A DNA stretch of 64,000 nucleotides from positions 19,680 to 83,679 of the forward strand of contig NZ_JAMQAW010000041.1 of assembly GCF_023701525.1 (NCBI RefSeq), read 5' to 3'. Shown piece after piece: positions 36,764 to 45,147 of this stretch. The position numbers and the translations under genes were made by a program. This DNA comes from Streptomyces albipurpureus. Lineage in GTDB: Bacteria > Actinomycetota > Actinomycetes > Streptomycetales > Streptomycetaceae. Below the pieces are notes generated by a model, which was given only the letters and a program-made list of their open reading frames with translations, had not been told where the DNA came from and searched no databases. Every line of letters begins with the position of its first letter. The first letter of the stretch is position 1.

Positions 36764-36853
36764 GTGGTCCCCGCGCATGCGGGGGTGGTCCCTTCCCGGG
36801 CGTCGCGCACTACATGGGTGACATGTGGTCCCCGCGCATGCGGGGTCTCCCGG
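36764..36853 (+). CRISPR. One-spacer CRISPR mini-array (type I-E-like)
   Basis: Repeat 1 at 36764-36792 starts GTGGTCCCCGCGCATGCGGG and ends GGTGGTCCC (29 bases). Spacer of exactly 32 bases at 36793-36824. Repeat 2 at 36825-36853 keeps the first 21 bases and degenerates in the last eight (TCTCCCGG), as trailing repeats do. The repeat is of the same family as those at 58870 and 63644. It begins 45 bases after the CHAT gene stop, with a recognisable leader. No cas genes nearby. Confidence 0.82.
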
Positions 36854-36870
36854 TGGCGCCCCCGCGCAGA

Positions 36871-36902
36871 GGACCCCGGCTCGATGGATCAGGCCGGGGT
36901 CC
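36871..36902 (+). terminator. Terminator after mini-array / conflict operon
   Basis: Perfect 10-base stem (GGACCCCGGC / GCCGGGGTCC) with a 12-base loop. It would end both a conflict-operon read-through transcript and the crRNA transcript. Confidence 0.8.
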
Positions 36903-36962
36903 GTTGCGCAACGGTTGAAGGGAGGGGCGGAATCGCGGATGGGGCTCCGATGGTGCTTGTCG

Positions 36963-38393
36963 TCAGCTCCCGTCGGGCAGTGAGCTCAGCACGGCGTCAT
37001 GGCCGTGGTTGCGCAGTCGGTAGCTGTCGCCCTTGAGGGGGATGACGTCGGCGTGGTGGGCCAGGCGGTCGATCAAGGCGAAGGTGACCGGGTCGTCGCC
37101 GAAGACCTCGGTCCAGCGGCCGAAGGGCTTGTCGCCGGTCACGATGATGGACCCGCGCTCATAGCGGTGGGAGATCAACCGGAACAGCAGGTTGGTGGCC
37201 TCCGGGGTGAAGGGGACGTAGCCGATCTCGTCCACGACCAGCAGGTCGCACTGGTCGAGGCGGGTCAACTCCTCGGTGAGGCGGCCGGTGTTCTGGGCCT
37301 CGGTGAGGCGGGTTACCCATTCGGTGGCGGTGGCGAAGCGTACGTCATGGCCGGCCCGGCAGGCGCGCATGCCGAGGGCGATCGCGAGGTGGGTCTTTCC
37401 GGTGCCGGGGGAACCGAGGAAGACCACGTTCTCGTGGGCGTCGATGAAGTTCAGCGTTGCCAGGCGGGTGACGGTTTCCCAGTCGTGCAGACGCTGGCGG
37501 TCATCGTCGAAGTCCTCCAGCCCCTTGTGAGCAGGGAAACCCGCCGCGCTGATCCGGACCTCGGCGCCGGCGGTGTCCCAAGTGGTGGGAAGGGCATTGG
37601 CGTTCTGGGTGGTCTGGGTGGTCTGGGTTGGGTTGGCGTCCAGTTCGGGTCGGGGGCTCTTGTCGGCTTGAGCGGGGATCCTGCCTCTCAGACCGACCAG
37701 ATTCATCTCTTGGACGAAGGCCGGCTCCAGGGAGTCGGGCGGGGCCGTATCGGGTTCGGAACGGTGGTGTGCCCCACCGCCCCCGCCGTGTGGCGGCTGC
37801 CCGAGCCACTCCATGGGGCCGGACATATAGGCGAGGATCGCGGCCGAGAGGATGAACGCCATATGGATCACGGTTCCCCACAGCAGCGAGTGCTGGGAAG
37901 TGTGACTCACATCGACGAACATTTGCAGCAGGTGAACGGAGGAGATGCCCACGATGGCAGTGGCCAGTTTCACCTTCAGCACATTGGAGTTGACGTGCGA
38001 CAGCCATTCCGGCTGGTCTCGGTGGCCTTGCAGGCCAATGCGCGAGACAAAGGTCTCATAGCCCCCGACGATGACCATGATCAGCAGATTTGCGATCATC
38101 ACAACATCGACGAGCTTGAGTACGGCGAGCATGACATGCGTTTCATCTGCCTGGCCGCTGATGATGTTCTGCACCAGGTGCCACAGTTCGTTGAAGAACT
38201 TGTAGACATAGACGCCTTGGGCAGCCACCAGACCGAAGTACAGGGGTGCTTGTAGCCAGCGGGTCGCGAAAAGCGCGTATCCGAGTGATGGAGCCGCATA
38301 GCTCCTGAAATCCGGCTTAGCCGAATCGGGCGTGGCGTGGGTGAGCAACGGTTCTCCCATGGTGGCCGTGCGGCAGTCGGGTTTGGACCGCAT
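36963..38393 (-). CDS. Chimeric gene: YqhA/UPF0114 membrane protein fused to IS21 IstB ATPase
   Basis: 476 residues in one open frame. Residues about 33-175 are a YqhA/UPF0114 protein: LGYALFATRWLQAPLYFGL, LVDVVMIANLLIMVIVGGYE, SRIGLQGHRDQPEWLSHVN, SSVHLLQMFV, with three to four membrane helices. Residues about 200-275 are a Gly/His then Thr/Gln/Asn-rich linker. Residues about 278-470 are the C-terminal ATPase part of IS21 helper IstB: FPAHKGLEDFDDDRQRL, Walker A GSPGTGKTHLAIALG, Walker B LLVVDEIGYVPF, LLFRLISHRYERGSIIVTGDKPFGRW, LIDRLAHHADVIPLKGDSYRLR. The first about 60 residues of IstB are missing and no IstA is present. This is a transposon fragment fused in frame to a host gene. Start may be 38393 or the ATG at 38360. 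Confidence 0.85.
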   Translation of the reverse strand: MRSKPDCRTATMGEPLLTHATPDSAKPDFRSYAAPSLGYALFATRWLQAPLYFGLVAAQGVYVYKFFNELWHLVQNIISGQADETHVMLAVLKLVDVVMIANLLIMVIVGGYETFVSRIGLQGHRDQPEWLSHVNSNVLKVKLATAIVGISSVHLLQMFVDVSHTSQHSLLWGTVIHMAFILSAAILAYMSGPMEWLGQPPHGGGGGAHHRSEPDTAPPDSLEPAFVQEMNLVGLRGRIPAQADKSPRPELDANPTQTTQTTQNANALPTTWDTAGAEVRISAAGFPAHKGLEDFDDDRQRLHDWETVTRLATLNFIDAHENVVFLGSPGTGKTHLAIALGMRACRAGHDVRFATATEWVTRLTEAQNTGRLTEELTRLDQCDLLVVDEIGYVPFTPEATNLLFRLISHRYERGSIIVTGDKPFGRWTEVFGDDPVTFALIDRLAHHADVIPLKGDSYRLRNHGHDAVLSSLPDGS

Positions 38394-38614
38394 ACGCCGC
38401 CTTCAACGAGCCAACCGTGGGGAGCGTCACTGCAAATTCGTCGCTGGTATGCCGATCAGTCAATTCGCTTTGCCATACAGACGTTTGGTGCCACCACCGA
38501 ACTAGGGGACAAGCGCCTGATGAATCCAGCGGTCTCCGGACGGGTCGCGCCGGGCGAGACCCCTCCAGCGCGGGAGTTGTCCGTCAACTTCACTCCGTCT
38601 CCAGGGCGCCCCTG

Positions 38615-39706
38615 TTAGTGCCCCCTGGAGACAATGAACCTCGGTAGTTCCCGTAGGAATACCCGATCCTCCTCATGCACCGGACCGTCGTCGGATTCAG
38701 CGGCCGGTGCGGTCTCCAGTACCCGGGCGATCTCCCGTTCCGCTGCCTCGGCCAGTTGCTCCGCCGCCGACTGGGCACTGTCCACGCACTCGTACGCCGT
38801 CATTCGCTCCAGCAGCCAGTGCACCTCGCCCTCGCCGTCGGCCGTCCGCTCGGTCCTGGTGCGCGAGAGGAAGCGACGGATTCTGCTGCGTTCCGCCGGG
38901 GAGCACCGGCCCAGCAGATGGATCAGCATCAGAGTGCGCTTTCCTTCCCATAGGTCTCCCGCGCGCTCCTTGCCGTACCGTTCGTCGGCGATCAGATTCA
39001 GTACGTCATCCCGGATCTGAAAGGCGGCGCCCAAGTACCAGCCGAACTGGTCGAGTTCCACCGCATCCGATGGCTTTCCGCAGGTAGCGAGAAGGCCCGC
39101 TCGGCACGGGTAGAGAAAGGTGTACCAAGAGGTCTTCTTCAAGCACATGCGGTAGTAGTCATCGGCCGTGAGTTCGCACACGTTGTCCCGAATCCAGCCC
39201 ACTTCCAGCGCCTGGCCCTCCAGGGAGTGCCGGAACATCAGCTCCGTCTCTTCGAACAGCTGCCAGGCCACCTCCCCGCCCAGCGCATGCCGGGTCGCCA
39301 TCATGCGTTGCAGACCCAGGAGATTGGTGACGTTCCCGACGTTGAGCGCCACGCCCACGCCGTAGCGGGCGGAGAGGGTGGGCGAATTCCGGCGGAGCTC
39401 GCTGCCGTCCTGGATATCGTCGTGGATCAGAAAGGCATTGTGAAACAGCTCCACGGCCACGGCGATGTGGAGCGCCATGCTCGTCTCGCCACCAAAAGCA
39501 CGACAGACCGCAAGACAGAGTGCGGCCCGTAGCCCCTTTCCACCGCGGTTCGGATATTCGCCCGCCAAGTCATAGAGGTACGGGGGGCTCTGGCGCGGGA
39601 TGTCAGAAAGCAGCGCATCCATGGTGAGAGCGTGATAGCGAGCGAGTACCCGCTCGACCAAAGCGGAGTCCGTGGCATGCGATTGCGCGGTGGGGGCTGT
39701 TGTCAT
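38615..39706 (-). CDS. Polyprenyl (geranylgeranyl-type) diphosphate synthase
   Basis: 363 residues. First aspartate-rich motif HDDIQDGSELRR with DDIQD at 96-100, second motif FQIRDDVLNL at 230-239; the last Asp of DDxxD is Asn there. RGGKGLRAALCLAVCRAFGG is the substrate-binding Arg region. The residues just before the first motif (LFHNAFLIHDD) have no Cys/Phe block typical of very short chain producers, so C20 product is likely. It makes allylic diphosphate from IPP and DMAPP. No terpene cyclase or carotenoid gene is in the window. It overlaps the upstream 172-residue gene by one base (TGATG), so both are co-translated. Confidence 0.9.
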   Translation of the reverse strand: MTTAPTAQSHATDSALVERVLARYHALTMDALLSDIPRQSPPYLYDLAGEYPNRGGKGLRAALCLAVCRAFGGETSMALHIAVAVELFHNAFLIHDDIQDGSELRRNSPTLSARYGVGVALNVGNVTNLLGLQRMMATRHALGGEVAWQLFEETELMFRHSLEGQALEVGWIRDNVCELTADDYYRMCLKKTSWYTFLYPCRAGLLATCGKPSDAVELDQFGWYLGAAFQIRDDVLNLIADERYGKERAGDLWEGKRTLMLIHLLGRCSPAERSRIRRFLSRTRTERTADGEGEVHWLLERMTAYECVDSAQSAAEQLAEAAEREIARVLETAPAAESDDGPVHEEDRVFLRELPRFIVSRGH

Positions 39707-40224
39707 CAGACCGGCTTGGGGCGGCTTGTGGGCTGGTCCGAGCCAGGGGCGACGACAATGCGCTCGGCGATCTGAGGGGTGAGCCTGGCAAGGTTCAGCA
39801 GTACGTCGATGGCGTTGTGGGCGTCGGTCACCGCGTTCTTGGCCACATCGGCGCCGCCGCCGGTAGATCCGCCGAGGAGCTGTGCGGAGACCAGATTGAT
39901 CAGCTGATGAGAGCTGCGCCGGGTGCGTACGAGAAGCGCTTCGAATTCGTTCGGGTCAATGCGGTTCTCGCTGTTGAGGCGCTGCTCGACGCGCTGGGCC
40001 TCGGGAATTGCCCCCTGGGCCTCACGTTCGAAGACGGCGGCGACGGACATGATGAGGGTGTTGCCCTCATCCGTCAGCCCGCCGAGCAGATCGTCATCAG
40101 AGATGTCGTTCGCCCGTCCGTCGCCCGCTGTGCCCTGCTTCGCCGAAGCCCCCTGCTTGCCAGCCGACTTCTGCTTCTCCTGTGCCTTCTGCTTGCCCTG
40201 GGCGTGCGCTTTGTCCTTTGCCAT
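39706..40224 (-). CDS. Hypothetical protein coupled to the polyprenyl synthase
   Basis: 172 residues. N-terminal 40 residues are a charged low-complexity tract (Lys/Gln/Ala: KDKAHAQGKQKAQEKQKSAG). The remainder is mostly helical: DISDDDLLGGLTDEGNTLIMS, then RVEQRLNSENRIDPNEFEALL and SSHQLINLVSAQLLGGSTGG, ending with NAIDVLLNLARLTPQIAERIV. No signal, membrane helix or cysteine. I do not recognise the family. The tight coupling to a prenyl synthase suggests a membrane-associated or prenyl-lipid-linked task, but that is a guess. Confidence 0.7.
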   Translation of the reverse strand: MAKDKAHAQGKQKAQEKQKSAGKQGASAKQGTAGDGRANDISDDDLLGGLTDEGNTLIMSVAAVFEREAQGAIPEAQRVEQRLNSENRIDPNEFEALLVRTRRSSHQLINLVSAQLLGGSTGGGADVAKNAVTDAHNAIDVLLNLARLTPQIAERIVVAPGSDQPTSRPKPV

Positions 40225-40510
40225 GTTGGGCGGCCCTCACTTCGCCTCCGGGCGCCCCGTTGGCCCGGGTATGGGCTCGCGGCGTCGACGCCTCACTCAG
40301 GCACGGATTGTGACATTGGGAGGGGTCTTTCATCACTCATGGTGAATGCGCGTCAGGGTGAGAGTGGGTCACACCGCTGACGTTCACCCTCCCCCCCCTC
40401 TTCCGTGACCTCGGGCAAGGACCCTCGGAGCTCATGCCCGACGGCGTCGGCACCCCGCAAGGCAAGCCAGGGCCTCGGGGGCCGATGTCGGCCAGGGAGT
40501 TCGACAGAAG

Positions 40511-40558
40511 AATGACTCCGGCCCGCCGTGTGTGCACACACGGCGGGCCGGAGTCATT
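40511..40558. terminator. Very strong bidirectional hairpin
   Basis: Perfect 22-base stem starting AATGACTCCGGCCCGCCGTG with a TGCA centre, ending in ATT. It lies downstream of the secreted protein gene (minus) and upstream of the 172-residue gene, insulating the two. Confidence 0.93.
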
Positions 40559-40680
40559 CAGCAGGATGTTTCGCATCGGCCCGTACGGCTGGTGGCCCAT
40601 GGAGTGGGCCCGGTGCCGTAACCGTCATCGCACCGGAGGGCGATGACCTGCTGGCTCGAACCCCCAAGTCCGTTCCAGCC

Positions 40681-40720
40681 GAGCGGAGTCAAGCGGAGTC
40701 GAGCGGAGTCAAGCGGAGTC
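40681..40720. repeat. 10-base tandem repeat x4
   Basis: Units GAGCGGAGTC, AAGCGGAGTC, GAGCGGAGTC, AAGCGGAGTC in strict alternation, just beyond the stop of the secreted protein gene. Confidence 0.92.
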
Positions 40721-40740
40721 CAACTCAGCGCGTCAACGCG

Positions 40741-41556
40741 TCAACGCACGTCGATGTAGTCCGCCACCGGGGTCGAGCCCGCGGTGCTCGACGTACCCGC
40801 GAAGACATAGCGGTAGTAGCCATCGGCCGTCGCCTTGACCGTCGTCTTCAGGTTGCCCCTGCTGTCAGACTTGATCGTCTTGACCGTGGTGTAGGCGTTG
40901 GAACCCTTCTTGAGGTACTGGAGCTTCACGGACTGGGCGCCGTAACCCACGTACCTGCCGGAGTCCCAGCTGGCCCGGGTCAGGGCGCCGGTGATCGTGA
41001 TGGTCTTGTTCTTCTTGACCGGCTCCGGCGCCGCGTTCACCGTGAGCTTCGCGGCACGCACGATGTTCAGCGTGCTCGCGGAGGCCTTCTCCGTCTCGTT
41101 CGCTTCCTCGTCCATGGCGTAGAGCGCCACCTTCCAGGTGCCGGCCTCCTTGTCCCACAGGTCGAGGGCCGGGTCAATGGTGAAGGTGGCCTTGCAGGTC
41201 GGCGTGGTGCCGGCGCCGCACTTGGCTTCGAAGTCATCGCTGAACAGGATGGAGTCGGCCTTGTTCAGGTTCTTGCCGCGCCACAGTGCCGCGTCCGCGG
41301 TGTAGATGCCCTGCGGGTCACTGGCCGTGAAGGACACCGTGACGGTCTTCTTGGCGGTGGTGCCGATGGCCACGGCCTTGCCGCCGCTCACAGCCACCTT
41401 CGAGAAGGTCGGGCCACCGGCCGAGAAGGCCGAGGCGCTCGAACGGGCGGAGGGCCAGGTGCCCGGCTTCGCGTCGTCCGCGTGCGCCATGGGGACTGCC
41501 AGACCGGTGAGGGCGAGAGCGCCGGTCACCACTGCGACAGAAGCACGAATGCGCAT
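40741..41556 (-). CDS. Secreted beta-sandwich protein (DUF5707-like)
   Basis: 271 residues. Residues 1-27 are a signal peptide (MRIRASVAVV ... PMAHA). Two beta-sandwich-like segments follow: about 45-165 (KVAVSGGKAVAIGTTAKKTVTVSF, a single disulphide candidate C-GAGTTPT-C) and about 172-271 (KLTVNAAPEPVKKNKTITITGAL ... SVKLQYLKKGSNAYTTVKTI), the latter like bacterial Ig/Calx-type folds. Similar secreted proteins are widespread in Streptomyces, function unknown. I am fairly, not fully, sure of the DUF5707 label. Monocistronic with a repeat and hairpin downstream. Confidence 0.8.
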   Translation of the reverse strand: MRIRASVAVVTGALALTGLAVPMAHADDAKPGTWPSARSSASAFSAGGPTFSKVAVSGGKAVAIGTTAKKTVTVSFTASDPQGIYTADAALWRGKNLNKADSILFSDDFEAKCGAGTTPTCKATFTIDPALDLWDKEAGTWKVALYAMDEEANETEKASASTLNIVRAAKLTVNAAPEPVKKNKTITITGALTRASWDSGRYVGYGAQSVKLQYLKKGSNAYTTVKTIKSDSRGNLKTTVKATADGYYRYVFAGTSSTAGSTPVADYIDVR

Positions 41557-42039
41557 GTATCTCCCAATTCATGGGGCCACTTCCGGGACGCGACAGGAGC
41601 GTCACCAGGGGCCCTGGGTCTGTCCGAGTCTGCTGACTCAGCAGAACCGACACGGAAAGCGGGTGAAAGGTTGCACACCAGAGTGAAAATTACGTGATAA
41701 CCGGTTTTACGATCTTGGTACCGGTGTAGAAATTCGCCCCGCACTCGCTCCTGTACCCGCCCGCTCGCCCGCTCGCTCGCTCCCGTAGCGGCCCCTCGAA
41801 CCTCGCCACCGGCCGCTGTCTCTCCACCGGCCTCTCTCCACCGCCTCTCTACACGGAACGTTCAGAGCGGCCCCGTGTCCATCGGGTCGGCTTACCGGAT
41901 TGATTTGTACGGACGAGACTCCGCCCACCAAGACGGCCGGCCCCTCGTACCCCGGGCAGCCGCGCACCGGATGCCGCTCCTCCCGGAACCCGGCAGGGTG
42001 ATCTTCAGCAGGACTCCCGCACAGACAAGGACCCCGCCC
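41557..42039. other. Divergent promoter region
   Basis: About 480 bases between two divergent genes for exported proteins. It includes a low-GC stretch (CCAGAGTGAAAATTACGTGATAACCGG, 41680-41705) that is likely the minus-strand promoter, a CCCGCTCG/CTCGCTC tract at 41758-41790, and GGATTGATTTGTACGG near 41899 upstream of the lipoprotein gene. No gene seen. Confidence 0.45.
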
Positions 42040-42381
42040 ATGTCCGTGATCCCACCACGGCGGCTCGCCAGCGCCGCCGGAGCAGCGCTGCTGACCCTCA
42101 CCGTCGCGGGTTGCTCCGGCCTCGGCCGGACCGCCGTGGGTCCTGTCTCCTACGACACCGCCCAGGATCGGCATGCGACGATCCACAGCCCGCTGGTTCG
42201 CGGTTGCCACAAGCTGGCCTCCGCCGGAGCCGTATCCGTCGAGAACGGCAGCCTGGTGGACATCGTGCTGTACCCCACCGCCAATTGCTCCGGCGGTGAC
42301 ACGATCTACGTCGCCACCATGTCATCGGACGTCATCGCCCCCGGCGCGGCCCCCTGGCGGAGCTTCCGCCTGATCCACTGA
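42040..42381 (+). CDS. Small lipoprotein
   Basis: 113 residues. Signal peptide with twin arginine (PPRRLASAAGAALLTLT) and lipobox TVAGC with Cys25 as the lipidation site. The mature part has two cysteines (RGCHKL, TANCSGGD) that could pair and a beta-rich pattern (SVENGSLVDIVLYP, DTIYVATMSS). No recognised domain. ATG at 42040 follows AAGGA. It converges on the universal stress gene and shares a bidirectional terminator. Confidence 0.8.
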   Translation: MSVIPPRRLASAAGAALLTLTVAGCSGLGRTAVGPVSYDTAQDRHATIHSPLVRGCHKLASAGAVSVENGSLVDIVLYPTANCSGGDTIYVATMSSDVIAPGAAPWRSFRLIH

Positions 42382-42617
42382 CGGCTCGCGAGACCGACGG
42401 ACGGCCGTCGCGGCATACTCGCGCCCCACGCCGGGGCCCGCCCCTGCCGGCCCTCCGCGCGTACTCGCGCGGCTGCGGACGGGCGACGGGTGACAGGGGG
42501 ACGGGTGCCGGGTGCGCAGTACGCCCCCTGGAGAACCAACGAGGTCCCGGACGGGTGCGCGTACGTCTCGTACCGCGCCCCTCCGGGACCTGCTGGAACC
42601 ACTGTGCAACCTGTACA

Positions 42618-42647
42618 ACCCGAGGCCGGTGGCCCCCGGCCTCGGGT
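42618..42647. terminator. Bidirectional terminator between convergent genes
   Basis: Perfect 12-base stem (ACCCGAGGCCGG / CCGGCCTCGGGT) with a 6-base loop, between the lipoprotein gene (plus) and the universal stress gene (minus). Confidence 0.85.
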
Positions 42648-42674
42648 CGGTCATGAGCCAGGAGCCCGATGGAT

Positions 42675-42764
42675 CTCAGTCCTGGCCGGTAGCTCGTCCT
42701 GGTCGGTATCTCAGTCCTGGTCGGTAGCTCAGTTCTGGCCGGTGGCTCAGTCCTGGTCGAGCTG
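42675..42764. repeat. Imperfect 18-base tandem repeat
   Basis: About five copies of a CAGTCCTGGTCGGTAGCT-like unit with substitutions; the last copy runs into the 3' end of the universal stress protein gene. Confidence 0.85.
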
Positions 42765-43637
42765 ACCGGCTCGCACCACCGCGACCGGGCAGTTCGCATG
42801 GTGCAGGGCCGCCTGGCTGACCGAGCCCAGCAACAGCCCGGCGAAGCCACCACGGCCACGCGCCCCGACGACCAGCAGCTGTGCGGCCCCACTGGCCTCG
42901 ATCAGCGCCTGACGGGGGCGGTTGCGCACCAACTGGCGGCGTACGGTCACATCCGGGTACTTCGCCTGCCAACCCGAGAGCGCCTCGGCGAGAACCCGCT
43001 CCTCCGTGCTCTGGAGCCGGTCGAGATCATCCACCAGATTGTCCGGGTGCCCGGGGTCATCATCGCCACGCTCACTCCATGAGCCCCACGCGTGCAGGGC
43101 GACCAGATCGGCGCCTCGCAGCGATGCCTCGGCGAACGCGAAGCCCACCGCCGCCTCCGCCTGGGGAGAACCGTCGGCGGCCAGCAGCACGGGACCCGTC
43201 GGATCGGGGGCGCCACGGACCACCAGCACCGGGCAGCGACCGTAGGTGGAGAGATGCACCGCCGTGGAACCGACGAGCAGACCGATGAAGCCGCCCATGC
43301 CCCGACTGCCGACCACCACGAGGGAAGCCGTTCGGGACTGGGCCTCCAACACGGCCAGGGGCTCACCGGTGATGAGGTCTTGGGTGACCTCCACATCCGG
43401 CGCGGCGGCACGGGCACGTGCCACCGCCTCATCCAGTGTTCGCACGGCGAGATTGCGGAGTCCGCCATCGGCCGGGCCCATGGCCGATGGGCCGAGCGAG
43501 ACATGCATCTTCGGCCAGATGAACGCGTGCACCACATGGAGCCCAACACCGCGGATCTGAGCCTCGTGTGCTGCCGTATCGACCGCGGACAGGCTCGACT
43601 GCGAGCCATCCACTCCAACGACGACTGGTCCGTTCAT
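42747..43637 (-). CDS. Universal stress protein, tandem UspA domains
   Basis: 296 residues with two Usp domains. Domain 1, about 4-145, begins PVVVGVDGSQSSLSAVDTAA and ends VVGSRGMGGFIGLLVGSTAVHLS, the ATP-binding G-x2-G-x9-G-(S/T) signature. Domain 2, about 155-295, has GPVLLAADGSPQAEAAV and VVGARGRGGFAGLLLGSVSQAAL. Both keep the ATP-binding pattern. Such proteins are induced by hypoxia or starvation in actinobacteria. The start at 43637 follows GATGGGAG; longer frames look random. Confidence 0.92.
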   Translation of the reverse strand: MNGPVVVGVDGSQSSLSAVDTAAHEAQIRGVGLHVVHAFIWPKMHVSLGPSAMGPADGGLRNLAVRTLDEAVARARAAAPDVEVTQDLITGEPLAVLEAQSRTASLVVVGSRGMGGFIGLLVGSTAVHLSTYGRCPVLVVRGAPDPTGPVLLAADGSPQAEAAVGFAFAEASLRGADLVALHAWGSWSERGDDDPGHPDNLVDDLDRLQSTEERVLAEALSGWQAKYPDVTVRRQLVRNRPRQALIEASGAAQLLVVGARGRGGFAGLLLGSVSQAALHHANCPVAVVRAGQLDQD

Positions 43638-44044
43638 CACTGCGCTCCCATCTCCACTCGTTGCACGACCGCCCTGGCATACGGGCGGCCCGCCGGGACG
43701 GGCGGCGGATCTGGCCGCTCTACCACCCGCACACCAGGTGCGGGCGGTGGCCGTCCCGCTTTCAGTCTCAACCCGATCGTCCGTGACTGTCAGGGGCCGA
43801 ATGACCATGATCGGGGGGCCGATCAGCCCTCCGGTGCCCCGCTGAAGCCCTCTTCGGCAACTGTCCGGCGAGTCCGGGGGGACTCACTGGACACGCCCTC
43901 ACCGACAGTACTCCCGGAGGCTGGCCGCCGTGATACACCACGAGGCGCGGGAGGGGCGGAGTGGAGGATCACGGCGGCTGACCCTCTCACCGGGCCTCCG
44001 CCAACGGTGACCAGCCTGGGGTGAAGACATGGTGTGATGATGTC
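43638..44044. other. Divergent region between Usp and AraC genes
   Basis: About 400 bases, promoter-containing. A CATGATCGGGGGGCCGATCAGCCC inverted element lies at 43806-43829. No gene seen. Confidence 0.4.
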
Positions 44045-44437
44045 GTGAACCGCGCTGTCGAAGAGACCAACCGCCGCATGCTTCGGGCCCGGGATGCGAT
44101 GGACCGGGCCTATGCGCAGGCGTTGGACGTCCCTGGTCTGGCCCGGATCGCCCATGTGTCTCCGGCACACTTCACCCGCACCTTCCGGGCCACCTTCGGC
44201 GAGACGCCACACCGCTACCTACAGCGGCGGCGGGTCGAGCGCGCGATGTTCCTGCTGCGGGAGACCGATCGCAGCGTGACGGAGATCTGCTTCGAAGTCG
44301 GCTTCGGCAGCCCGGGGACCTTCAGCCGGACGTTCCACGACATCGTCGGCCGATCGCCGAGGACCTACCGCAGGGAAACGTCGGCGATGGGCGTACCGAC
44401 ATGCTTCACGATGACATGGATGCGGCCCAGCTCCTGA
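44045..44437 (+). CDS. AraC-family regulator
   Basis: About 130 residues (GTG at 44045; GTG at 44021 also in frame). Two HTHs: LDVPGLARIAHVSPAHFTRTFRATFGETPHRYL and SVTEICFEVGFGSPGTFSRTFHDIVGRSPRTYR. It is DNA-binding only, without a sensor domain. It is next to a VOC enzyme gene in the same direction; this AraC-VOC pair is frequent in Streptomyces, so it likely controls that gene. Confidence 0.9.
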   Translation: MNRAVEETNRRMLRARDAMDRAYAQALDVPGLARIAHVSPAHFTRTFRATFGETPHRYLQRRRVERAMFLLRETDRSVTEICFEVGFGSPGTFSRTFHDIVGRSPRTYRRETSAMGVPTCFTMTWMRPSS

Positions 44438-44484
44438 CCTTCCCCCGCCGCCGCCCCCGCCGACACTGCTTCCCCAGCAACGCT

Positions 44485-44564
44485 GTTCCCGACTCCGTTC
44501 CCGACTCCGGTCCCGACTCCGTTTCCGGCATGGAATCCGGCATGGAATCCGGCATGGAATCCGG
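44485..44564. repeat. Two adjacent 12-base tandem repeats
   Basis: Three copies of GTTCCCGACTCC (44485-44520, third copy with G for T) followed after 8 bases by three perfect copies of CATGGAATCCGG (44529-44564), between the AraC and VOC genes. Confidence 0.95.
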
Positions 44565-44672
44565 CGCTACCGCGGATTCGGCTACCGCTGATTCGACGAC
44601 CGCTGACTCCCCACCGCTGACTGAGCAGTTTTGGACAAGTTTTCCTCCGCCCGGGCCCGTAGCGTGATGCAC

Positions 44673-45083
44673 ATGTTCAACGCCATCACTCATTCGCAGA
44701 TGTACGTCCTCGACCAGGACGAGGCCCTCGACTTCTACGTCGGCAAACTCGGTCTGGAGGTCAGCGCCGATATCGATCTGGGCTTGATGCGCTGGCTCAC
44801 CGTCAGCGTCCCCGGACACCCGGAGCGCCAGATCCTGCTGGAGAAGCCGGGCCCTCCCTCGATGTCCGAGGAGACGGCGGAGCAGGTACGTGAGCTGGTG
44901 ACCAAGGGCGCGATGGGCGGCTGGTTCATCCTCACCACGGACGACTGCCGCAAGACGTACGAGACGCTGCTCGCCAAGGGCGTCGAGTTCACCGAGGAAC
45001 CCACCGAGCGTCCGTACGGAATCGACTGCGGTCTTCGCGACCCCTTCGGCAACCGTCTCCGCTTCACCGAGCCGCGGGCCTGA
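44673..45083 (+). CDS. VOC-family (glyoxalase/dioxygenase fold) protein
   Basis: 136 residues from the ATG at 44673 (MFNAITHSQMYVLDQDEALDF); an ATG two codons upstream is possible. One VOC module pair: N-terminal beta-alpha-beta-beta-beta with YVLDQDEALDFYVGKLGLEV, MRWLTVSVPG, and C-terminal GWFILTTDDCRKTYETLLAKG ... EPTERPYGIDCGLRDPFGNRLRF, where ECTR-like metal ligands would be Asp/Glu near PFGN. Putative lyase or resistance protein; substrate unknown. Probably regulated by the AraC neighbour. Confidence 0.9.
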   Translation: MFNAITHSQMYVLDQDEALDFYVGKLGLEVSADIDLGLMRWLTVSVPGHPERQILLEKPGPPSMSEETAEQVRELVTKGAMGGWFILTTDDCRKTYETLLAKGVEFTEEPTERPYGIDCGLRDPFGNRLRFTEPRA

Positions 45084-45147
45084 AGACTGACCATGCCGCG
45101 GGCCTGAGGAGATCGAGGATGCCGCGGGCCTGAGGATGTCCCGGTGC

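Noticed and set aside
42490..42765. 91-codon frame with SWSVAQSWS repeats
   Set aside because: Translation of the 18-base tandem repeat past a terminator; no RBS and low complexity.
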